DNA from: Mytilus californianus
Taxonomy: Eukaryota > Mollusca > Bivalvia > Mytilida > Mytilidae
DNA: 64,000 bases
Direction of reading: 5' to 3'
NCBI RefSeq assembly: GCF_021869535.1
Contig: NW_026262712.1
Span: 105,831,640-105,895,639, forward strand
Below the pieces are notes generated by a model. It had not been told where the DNA came from. It saw nothing but the letters and a program-made list of their open reading frames with translations, and did not search any database. Positions 14,001 through 26,000 of this stretch are shown piece by piece. Both the position numbers and the translations under genes were made by a program. Position 1 is the stretch's first letter, and each line of letters opens with the position of its first letter.

Positions 14001-17000
14001 GATATAGGTTTCCCTTTATGTGTTGGTATAAGATATAGGTTTCCCTTATGTGTTGGTATAAGATATAGGTTTCCCTTTATGTGTTGGTATAAGATATAGG
14101 TTTCCCTTTATGTGTTGGTATAAGATATAGGGGTATAAGATATAGGTTTCCCTTTATGTGTTGGTATAAGATATAGGTTTCCCTTTATGTGTTGGTATAA
14201 GATATAGGTTTCCTTTTATGTGTTGGTATAAGATATAGGTTTCCCTTTATGTGTTGGTATAAGATATAGGTTTCCCTTTATGTGTTGGTATAAGATATAG
14301 GTTTCCCTTTATGTGTTGGTATAAGATATAGGTTTATATTAACTTTAAGGTGTCTTATAAACTTCAAAGTACAAAAATTATTTTCAGACCACTACAGTAT
14401 TCTTTAGCTGATGGAGTTATATTTTCCCTAGATGGAATGGGATTTTTTAAGTTTCTGTACAAATGCCTAAATGTCTAAAACAAAAAAAAATACAGAGTGG
14501 GTTTGATCATCAGTTACAAAAGTTGTTCCAAATATATATTTTGTTGATGTAATGTTTGTCGGCCATTAAATATGATTTACTCTTATTTCAGAATATAATT
14601 ATTGATGCTGCCTTCCCAGACACATATTTTAAATTACATTACTCAACTAAAAATGGGACATATCACACAGTAACAACATTACAGAAGGGGAAAACAAATA
14701 TAGATGGAGCCCTGACAACCATTATAAGAAAGGTAAAACTTATCTTTGTGTATTTTTATGAGCTCAAATAGTCTTATTTTTAAAGATTTAATAAAAACAT
14801 TGTATATAATTTGAATTAATCTTTGTACTATTAGTATAAAAACTGCAGTTAATATTTATTTAATCATTCATTAATTAGTGAATGAGAGTTTTACATACAT
14901 GGCACAGTTGTTTATAACTGAATTACATTGTGGGCTTTAATTTTGGTGTGCTATAGATTTTAAGACAGTGTTCCTAAAGGGGACGTTTTTTTTTTTTTTT
15001 TTTTTTTTTAACGATAACAAATATTTTTATTCAATCATTTCCTGATATATAAATACCTAAGTAGCCCAGGTCGCATACTTAGGGGCCCCTGTATTTTAAC
15101 AGCCTCACTTGACCAGGGAAAAAATCAAATGAATTTAAACTTACAATAGTTTTACATACATATATTTAAATAACCAATACAATCGATTTTACCTGTTAAG
15201 CATCACTGTAATACATAATCACTATCGTATATCCGGTTCACTGACTAACATGTGTTTTAAATATTTAAACTTGAAAACTATATATTTGATTGAGAAAATT
15301 TGAATTGGAAATTATTGATGTGATTGAACAAAAATTGAAATTATTCTGTAATATATAAGTATGGATTATAAAAGGATAAAGCACATGTGGTAAGTACTAA
15401 TGTATTAAGAAGCATGATATATGTGGTAATTTACTAATATACATAATATGCACAGACATAGATTCAAATATCGATTACAATACAAATATTTCTTTCTGTA
15501 AAAATAACTTATTGTTCACTACGTTCTTTCTAAAATACAATAAGATTATTATATATGGAATCGAACACACCTTTAGTTTAGAGCAGTAGAACTAAGTATA
15601 TCTTCTTATATTTTTTCGATAAAGAGTTGAATTTTTGATCTGCATATATACTTTATATCCGAGCGTAGCAAGAGTAGTTTTAATTCGTTTTTCATTTGCA
15701 ATTTCAACAGGCTTTGTATAGACTGCATATTCAGTTTAATTTTATCGAATTTGCATTTATTACGTATTTTCCAAATAGCCCATTTAAAATAAAGTATTAT
15801 TGCATTAACAATTATATTATTCGAATTATCTGTACAGATTCCTATTAAAATATCTTTTTCAACGAGCGTCTCGTTATTTATTAGGTTACAAAGTTGTAAA
15901 TTTCTGACAACTGTTTCTATCAATGGTTTAACATTATTACATTGATAAAATAAATGCTCGAGTGTTTCAATATTATTATTTTCATCACATAAGTGACATT
16001 TTCCATTTGACATATGCATTATTTGCAGTCTCTTTTCGGTATATATAATCCTGTGTATACATTTCCATTGAAATTCTTTAACTTTTCTATTAATATCCAT
16101 TTTACTGAGATTTAGCCAAATTTTTTCCCAATTTATATACTCGCTATACAATTTTTCCCATTTTGTTTGACACTTAGGGGTCTCAGTTATGTTTATGTTT
16201 AACTGTAGATATTTTAATGTCAAATCTTTGATTTTAATGATTTTATTATCTGGATTTAGAAATTCAAGGTTTTCAGACATTTTGATTTTGTGGCTTTTTA
16301 AAGTGCGTTGAACATCGTTGTTTTTTAAAATCTGCACGAATGTTTGTGGTATGGAACTTTTAATTCGCGAGTATTCCGAAATACAATTACGTTTATCTAT
16401 TAGTTGTTGATATATTTCATTGCACGATTTAAAATCTTTGGTATTATTGTCCCATATATCATCAATAGTTTTTATTTGACTTTTTGAAAAAGAAGAATAA
16501 AATAAAGATTTGCCCTGAAATAAAATATTTGAGTTTCCAAATAATCGCTGTTTCTTTACTTCCATTTCGTTAAAGATACCCTGTGTGATACTTGTCAATT
16601 TTGACCACGATTGTAAAGCGCTTTTGTAATAATGTGGTAGGTTTTTGATCGCAAGACCTGAAAGGTCAGAACATCTACACAAAAAAAGTTCATCTGCAAA
16701 TTTCTTATCGTATTTTTTTAACCAAAATTTACCTATTGCATTCCAACTAGATAATGGCTTGTGTAATATCGAATATAACGATTTGATATATTTACTTTCT
16801 ATCCAACTATCCAAATTTACCATTCCCATGCCCCCCTTTTTAACATCTAAACAACAAACCTTACGGTCTACTTGATTCACTTTACCATCCCAAATAAAAT
16901 TCCATATTATCTTATTCAAATCTTTTTTGTATTTTTCAGGTATACCTCTTATTTCTAACTCATAACCACACACTGAAATAATTAAATTTTTAACAATAAG

Positions 17001-20000
17001 GACTTTTCCAGTGTATGTCAATTTTCTACTTTTCCAAACGTGTACACAATTTTGTACTTTTTCTAATATTGTTTTCCAAATTTTGTCATTATCAATGTTA
17101 TAACCATGGTGAATACCTAGTGTTTTTATGTTATCTGTTGTCCAGCTTATCTTTTGAAAAGTAGGCCGTTTGTGTTTATTTGCGCCAATATTTATTCCCT
17201 TAGTCTTTTCGTAATTAATTTTAGAACCCGATGCCTTTTCATATTTGTCTAATATTTCAAAAGATTTTCTAACAGAAATTTCATTTTTATTAAATAATTG
17301 TGTGTCGTCTGCAAACATATTCAATTTGGTTTCTAGTAGCTCCCCATTTTCTTCCCCAGGCAATATAATGCCTTGAATGTCTTTTTCTGCCCTTATTGCA
17401 CAGGCCAAGGGCTCTGCCTGTAATATATATAAAAAAGGGGCTATAGGACACCCCTGCCTGGCTGATCTAGAAATTGAAAAATATTTTGAGACGTAGCCAT
17501 TTGTTTTGATACACGTCTTTGCACGTTTTAATAGCATTTGAACCCAACCACGGAAATTGTCTCCAAAATTAAATTCCTTCATAACGAAGTCTAGCCATCC
17601 CCATTCCATCCTATCAAAGGCCTTTTGTTGGTCTAAAAAGACAATTATACCCTCTTCATCTTCATCATCAATATATTCTATGATATCCTGTATCATTCTA
17701 TTCGCTTCCGTTATATGTCTGCCTTTTACAAACCCTTTTTGGTCGGGATGAATAAGCATTGGAAGGACTATTTTTAGTCTTTCTGCTAGTATTTTTGCTA
17801 TAATTTTATAATCGCAATTCAGTAGTGTAAGAGGGCGCCAGTTTCGTATATTTTCTCGTTCCCCGCCCTTAAATAGTAATGTTAAGACTCCTTTATATTG
17901 TGAGTCCGACAATGTTTTTTTATTAAATATTTCTTGCAATAACGTACAAAATTCTTCTTGTATGATATTCCAAAATATTATATAAAATTCAGATATGATC
18001 CCGTCCTCCCCTGGGGATTTATTTGTTTTTATAATTTTTAGAACTTTCTTTATTTCCTCCGCGGTAATATCACGGTCAAGTAATTGTTTGTCGTCGTCAT
18101 TTAGTTTGTTTTCGATGTGGCTTGTTAAATCTTGAGCACTTTCCAAATGCCATCCCTCGGAGCTAAATAAATTTGAGTAAAATTTAAGTTGTTCATTTAG
18201 TATTTCGTCTATATTGTATTTATAATGCCCATTTTCTGTTTTTATTCGACTCCATAATTTATTTTTTCCGTTTTGCTTTTCGAGATTGAAAAAGTAGCTT
18301 GACGATTTTTCCCCTTCTTCCGCCCATTTTACACGCGCCCTTATTTTTGACGCCTCTAATTTGTTCTCATAGTAGTTTTTAATTAGTGATTCTATTTCTG
18401 ATATCTTATTTTCAACCTCCCCAGACGTGATACTATTTAATTTGAGTTTTTCTAATTTCTGTTCAAGGTTAATAATATAACTTTTTTGAGAATTTTTGTT
18501 TAAGGTTTTACTTACTTCCATTGTTAACTTTTTTATTTGTGATTTTGTTACATCCCACCAGTCTTGAATTTTTTCGAACCTATTTTTTTCATTTTTCCAG
18601 GTTTCCCACCAAATTTCAAATGCATTTTTAAATTCTTCACTTTTTATTGTACTTATATTCATTATCCATGTACCCGGGCCTCTTTGTATTTCGTCAAGTT
18701 TTAATTTGAACGACACAAGATCATGATCGCTAAAAGGACAATGCGAGATACCAACATTGTGAACTTTATTTGAAAGACTTTTATCACAAAAGATATAGTC
18801 TATTCTAGACTTAGAATTTCCTCTCTGAAACGTATACCGTTTGTCTTTTGGATATCTGTCCCTCCATATATCTGTTAGATCATATTGTGACAATAAAAAA
18901 AGTAATTCCTTTGTACCAATATCATCACGAGAATGAGAAGGATTTCGATCATTTGTTTTGTCAAGAGTACAGTTAAAATCCCCTACCAAAATATTGTAAT
19001 GATCTACACTATCGTCTTTAAAATTACCAAAAAATTTATGAAATGATTCAAAAAGCCGTTTCCTCTCGATGCCACTATTGTTGGCATATATATTAGATAT
19101 ATGATAAATCGCACTTTCCGTTTTGATGCTGCATTTTATTATTCGACCGTTTTGCGAGTTAGTATTATCAAACACAACTTCGCCGGGACAACTTTTGGTT
19201 TGTAAAATAGAGACACCACGAGAATCACTGGTTCCGCAATTCCAAACACTTTTATTGCCCCCATTTGTCTTCCATTCATTTTGCCACTGTATTATATCAT
19301 TTACTGTGCAATGTGTTTCTTGTAGACAAATTAAATCATATTTTTTGTTTGCTAACCAATTGAAAACTAAATTACGTTTCTTTTTATCACGTAAGCCGTT
19401 TACATTCAAAGTTATGATTTGGATCGACATTCTTTAGTAGTTTTTTTTAGAGTACACGATTTGATTTACATTTTAACACCGCTATGCCTCGTTGATTTAT
19501 TTGAAAGTTCACGATCAACGCTACCGTTTTATGTTTACTTTCAATTTTACGAGTCATTGACCACACATAACAATACACTATTACTGAACACATTTCAAAT
19601 TGTCTACCTAAAAATATAATAATACAGATACATCGACTCAGTTTGAAGTACAATAGATTGAAAAATAATCTATAATAATAATTCAAAGAATGCAATTCAG
19701 TAAAATAAAACATATGTACAAATAACATTTTTAGATTGATTTGTTTTTATAGTTTTACTTAAAAAGTAACAAATATGATAGTAATTTCGGTTTGTCTATT
19801 ATCACTCATATTCATTCGGAGAACCTTGTTTACTTTGTTTACTCTCTTTCTCTGCAGACATTGGCGTCAGCGATATGTCACTAAGTTTGCGCTTGGTGTC
19901 ACCAGGACGAGGTGTGTGCTGGATTTGTGACAGCTTAGGGTGAAGAAATTCACGTAGTTTGACTCGAATTGTTTGAGCCCCTTCAATTGTGATATGAACT

Positions 20001-23000
20001 CCACTGGTATCTGTTTTTTCATAAAGCGCCTTAACCACGTTACCATTTTTTGTGAATATGTGTTCTACATCTATATAGGTCAGCACTTCATCTTTGAGAC
20101 ACAATTTTTCCAAAAATTTATTCACATTTGTAGCTGTTTCATTTACTGTGTGAATATGGTTACTGTTCCCTTTTCTCGGAATAATACCACACACACCAAT
20201 ATCCGCATTCGGAAATGCTTGTTTGACTTTGACTATAGCTTGTGTTGCAAAAACATTCACCTGATCACTGTCGTGTTTGTTTTTACTCAAGTCATTAGTA
20301 CCTAAGCTTATGATGACCTTGCCTACATTTGAACCATTGCTTTTCACACGATGGTTTTCAAAAGCCGCACCCAAACACTGATCTATTTTTTCTAGGGTAG
20401 CACCATTTATAGAGGCATTGATTAAATTGTCTTCAAATCGACCCACTCTCAAACAATTTGAAGCTCCTAACATTACGTTTGTCCCTTTTGATTTGGTGTG
20501 GTAGTTATCAGGTGTTTGTAGATGGTTTGTTGCCACTTGTAAGGGGTCAGTGGACTGACTTTCATTTTTGTCGTTTTCTTGAGCTTCTCTACCTTCGAGA
20601 ATTTCGCTAGCATAATTACCATATGACTTGATCATAGTATGGTGTTTAAAGTCAACGCAGTCATTACGGACATGTCCGTTTTTTTTACAGAAGGAACATT
20701 TTGATTCGTTAAGACAGTCTCGTGCAAAATGCCCAATTTCTGAACAGTTATAGCAGCGCTTACTATGATCTGGTTTATCTTTGCAAGCATAGGAAGGGTG
20801 GTTTCTTTGTTTACAATGTATACATTCTGTACGACCATTGTCGGCAAACATTCGGACATCATATCTCCCAAATGTTGTTTTGTTTGGTATTGTCGGAACA
20901 CAATTAATGATTTGAATGTATCTTGAACCATTTTCTATATTTTTTCCTCGAATATATCCCCGCTTTACTGAACCCGGGACGACATTGCCATACTGAAGCA
21001 TCTGTGTAGCTAGATAGCAGTCATTTAGTTCATATGGAAGGTCTTTGATTGTTATGTTTGTTATTGTGTTGTCTACATCAATAAATTTGACGCTTCTATT
21101 TTTTATTGTTAAATCACACTGTACTAACCTTTCTTTAGCATCTAGGTTGCTTAAAGTAACAACACAGCTTTTTTCAGTCAATTGGATGGATTTAACACTC
21201 TCTAATGTTATTTGTTTTTCAAGTTCCTTTATTATTTCATCGTGTGTTATCCCCTTAAAACCACGAGTATAAAAATGAACCGATAGTGTTCTTTGTATAT
21301 TGGCCATTTTGAAAAACTGGTGAGTTGAATTCAGATGTCGCACAGATAAAATGTCAATAGAATCTCACTATCTCCTGACTGAGAAAGTCTATAAACACAG
21401 AAAATACATAGCAAAATCCTCTATGCATACGAAAATCCAAAAAAAAATTTGACTCCAAGACTGTTTTACAACAGAAAATCGAAGATTTATCGGAGCTCAA
21501 AAATACACTCACTCTGCAAGTAAGGGAGACAACATTCAAGGGGACGTTAGGAAAAGTAATTTAGTTAATAAGTTATGATGTGTGTTTTTGAAATTTAATA
21601 AAGAAAAGAATGTTTTTGAGATTGTTATCTAATGCCAAATCTTTGGTAGTTTGTATTTTGAAATATATTTCAGGATGGATCAGAGTATGCCATTAATCCA
21701 GTAATCAAACAGACCCAAGATGTGGAGATTTATGATCCTATTCAAGTACACCCTCCATTGTTATACTTCCCATGGGATCCTGTTAGAGAGACAAATCACA
21801 GATACCAACTGAAGGTATAATCAGCAAGAAAATTGTTCTATCTTTAAAATAGTCAATGTTTGGATATTTGATAGACAGGGCACAATTGTAGGTTTGATAG
21901 ATATACTGAAAACTTAGCAAGGTACAAAATTATTTAGGAATCCCCAAAAATGACAAAGTATTTTTTCATCAAACTTTAAATCTGTTGTCCTTACCTATTC
22001 AGTGCAGTAAAGGAAAGGTATCCCTTGCCATATGTAACATAGATATCCACTAATGTCCAACAAAGTCTGTAAAACATTCAAAAAAAGACTTCATATTTTT
22101 CATTCAGAATTCTTTATTCAGTAGCTTCATTACAAGAAGCAACCTTCTTTATATTCAAATTTTCATTAAAATATAAATTTGTAACACATGATTTATGATG
22201 ATGTCAAAACTGCAACACTATTTATACAAGTATTGTCATATAAGCTGCTAGAAATTATAGTGTAAAACTTTGATTTCATATCTACATTACTATCTATTAA
22301 AATTGAGTTTTTTATGTCAGCAATAAGTTTGTTTTAGCTTTTGAAATGGGCAGAACTTGCTTTAACTTTATCCAACATTATGAATACATTAATTTTTCTC
22401 AAGTAATTGCATCGCTGCCAGTAATTATATCTTAAATTTTAGCTGACAATTTCTCTCATAGTATATTTATTATTAATTTTTGTATTTTATCTATTTTAAC
22501 AGGCAACCGGTGGCAGTGGAGACTATATATGGTCATCAAATAACCTTGACACAACCTCTGTCAATGTGAGAGGGGAGATAACTACTAGTAACTTGGGAAA
22601 ATCTATAGTTACAGCAGCAGACACCAGAAATCAGGCTCATAAAGGATCTTCTACGGTAAGACAAATAATTCCTTTCATAATGTTCTAGATTCTTGTGATA
22701 TAGAAATAAGAAGATGTGGTATGATTGCCAATGAGACCAAATGACATGAAAGGTTAGCAACTATAGGTCACTGTGAGGAGTGTGAGCATGCTTTACATTT
22801 TGGGTGTGTTTTCACATTCATCACTCATCAACTTCTTGAAAACGGAATACTTATATGTTTTAACACGGAATGGTAATGTGTAAAATGTTAATTGCATTTT
22901 CTCAGGAACTACTATAAATCCAAGCCTTCTTAAATTTGGTATCAAGCTCCATGTGAACATTTTAAACCTTGTGATTCATTTTCATATCCATCCTTCATTG

Positions 23001-26000
23001 GTTTATTGATTTCAGCTTATAGTATCTGTTGTCCTTAGACATTTTTTGATGGATGATGGATTGACTGAAAGGATAGTTGTCATGAATTTGAAAGCATGGG
23101 GGCTTATATAGAATAATAGGGTATTTGAATTTTAAGGATACCTGTAGATATAAATTAATGCATGGGAGCCCATTAATCTTTAACCCTCCAGAGAAAACAC
23201 TATGTGATATTAATGAGTATTAGTTCACAGTTCAACTTGTTTTTATCTTGTAATATCTGATAAAGATATTAAAGGGTGACGTATATTAGTCATCTAGTCT
23301 TTTATTTCTTCAACTTTAAACATAATAATGGAAGCAATGTCAAACAAACCTACATCAAGTCACATCCAGTATCACTTCTACAACCCTCTGACTGGTAATG
23401 ATGGATCACCTAGTTTATACGGTAAGAGAGTGCATTATTCTAAATTTTAAATTAAAAAGATATTTTTTAATAAGTATCATATTTATTTATATAATTAATA
23501 TAAATTGCTAATACTTCAGATACATGTCTTGCCACCATCCAAAATGGAGTTTATACCCAAACGTGTTGAAGCCATGGTTGACACAGAACTAGAATTGCCT
23601 CTAGCTGTTTTTGGTTTACTAGAAGGTTAGTGGAGTGTGATGGATAGCTCTTATCCACATTTTTATCTGCATTTGTGATTGATATGTTTAAATCTAATGA
23701 ACTTTACTACAGTGGGATTGTTTAAAATATAATATTATATATTACAGTCTTCTATTGTTTTTTGGTTCTTTGGATATTCAGTCAGTTTTGAACAGTTGTA
23801 GAAATAACAATAATATTCCAACAGTAAACCAAAATAAGTAGGAACTTACAAAGTGAAAAAAAAAAATCATTTACACAAGACTTTATTTGTAATATGAACC
23901 TGACATATTTTTTTAGTGTGAAATTTTCAAACCAAAATTGCATTTTTCTTGAAAATTCAAATATCAACTAAAATGTAAAAAATGTAAAAATTTACTTTGT
24001 GAATTCAGTAATATTTTTCAAAAAGTTCAAATTTTTGCACCCTTTGAAATACTTTAAAATGTTAATATACAATACAGAAAAAATACCAATGATAAAATCA
24101 TGATCAATAAAAATGTGATAATTAGCTACCTTAAAAAATGATGATTTTTTAACAGTTTCATATGCTACATTATAACTTGTAAGAGGCTAACATTTTTTGA
24201 AATGAAGATTTCCAAAAACAAGACTTAATGAAAAGATTATTGGTAAGACAGGTGAAATATTTTATTGAAACGTCTACTTGATATTTGTTTTAGGTCGTCA
24301 GGTTAGCTTTGGTGACTGTAGAAAGATGAGAATAAATGTGACAATTACAGATGAGGTAGTTTTCAGTAAAGTTAACGGTATGTTTATTAATCTGGTGTGA
24401 TTTCCTGAAGGATTTTTTATCCCCCACCCCCTAACCAAAGTAGAGTGACATTATGTCTATTATCTGATGTTCAGTCTATCCGTTCTTAGTGGATATGTTC
24501 ATTTTGATGTGAACTTTTTATACCCCGCTTTAAAAAAGTGGGGATATACTGTTTTATCTCTGTCCGTCCATCCGTCAGTCCGTCCGTCAGTCCGTCTGTC
24601 CGTCCCATGAATATTTTTCGTCGCATCTTTCTTAGGAACTACATTATTCTGTAATTTGGTTTCAGGGTTTGTATTAGTCATCTATATCGTGTGATGCGTT
24701 TTCAGATTCATCACTCAACAACTTCCTGTTTACTGTCAAGTAACTGGGCAGAGTATCATCAGTGAGCAGTAGCTCACAGTTTCACTTGTTAAATTTGAAA
24801 CCAAATTGCGATATTGACCCTGATTTCTTGGTTCACTGAACATGGTAATGTGATCGTGCAAGTGGGGCATGTTGTTCCATGGGTTATATTCTTTGTTTTT
24901 TTTTCACTGATTTTCTCTCTCCTCACCACACAGATTTGGGCCAGTGTGAGCTCTTGTCATCACTGAGTGTATGTCGTTCTTTGATGTCATTCGTTTGAAA
25001 AGTTTTTTTAAAGAAAACATTTTCCAAGAAACCTCTTGATTATTAGAAGTAAACCAAACTTAGCCACAATCATCATTAGGGTATTTAGTTAAAAAAATTT
25101 GTCCGATGGCCCTGTCTGTCAACCAAGATGGCCGCCATGGCTAAAAATAGAACATAGGGGTAAAATGCAGTTTTTGGCTTATATCTCTGAAACTAAATTA
25201 TTTAGAGCAAATTCTTTGTTGGGTTGCTGCCCCTGAATTGGTAATTTTAAGGAAATTTTGCAGTTTTTGGTTATTATCTTGAATATTTTTATAGATAGAG
25301 ATAAACTGTAAACAGCAATAATGTTCAGCAAAGTAAGATCTACAAATAAGCCAACATGACCAAAATGGTCAATTGACATCTTGTTGGAGTTATTGTCCTT
25401 TAAACTTAGCCTCAATCATTATTAGGGTATCTAATACTATTTATTATGATTTTAACATTATTTTACATATTTCCAAAACCACAGTAGATAAAGTGAGCGA
25501 CACAGGCTCTTGAGAGCCTCTAGTTTAGTTGTTTTTGCAGATATTATTATGATATTATTACAATAGTAGGGGGCATTGTGTTTTCCAGTCTGTATGTCTG
25601 TCTGTTGGTTTATCCTGTTTGGGGTTAAAGCTATGGTTTAATGTAGTTTACTCTGAAGATGTATTTACATCAACATGTTCATTATAATGTGAGTTTTTTT
25701 AATTGTATTCCAAATTACTATTTTGACCCTGATTTCACAGAACATGGAAATTTGCTAGTGCTGTGAGACATGATGTCCTATGGACACATATTCTTGTTAT
25801 GAAGTCTTAATGACATCACAGATAGTAAATTTGCATGTATTATGACATCACAGATAGTAAATTTGCATGTATTGGATCGATCTATGTATTATTATTCATT
25901 TGAATTGGAGAATACAATGATTTCAGGGGCCAAATAAGGACTCTTATACCTCCTCTTTTGGTATACTTATTCCAAATTAGGATATAATTCCAATTGGTTT

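Larger units (their letters stand above)
14988..21537 (-). mobile_element. Full-length non-LTR retrotransposon, L1/Tx1-type, antisense to NUP210
   Basis: About 6.5 kb with a perfect 11-bp target duplication AAGGGGACGTT (14977-14987 and 21538-21548) and a poly(A) tail visible as a T run to 15009. On the minus strand the order is 5' leader of ~190 bp, ORF1 (21343-19802), a 371-bp spacer, ORF2 (19430-15606) and a 3' UTR of ~600 bp. Both frames are open from end to end, so the insertion looks young and could be active. Apurinic endonuclease and RT motifs place ORF2 with L1/Tx1 elements by eye; a tree would be needed to fix the clade. Confidence 0.93.

Noticed and set aside
11115..14337. 31-bp direct repeats as a possible CRISPR array
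   Set aside because: Units are adjacent with no unique spacers, and the context is an animal intron.
19973..20305. 110-codon plus frame, and other plus frames inside 15606-21343
   Set aside because: Shadows of the LINE ORFs on the opposite strand.
20632..20931. 99-codon minus frame overlapping ORF1
   Set aside because: Out-of-frame shadow of ORF1 through the zinc knuckles; no independent motif.
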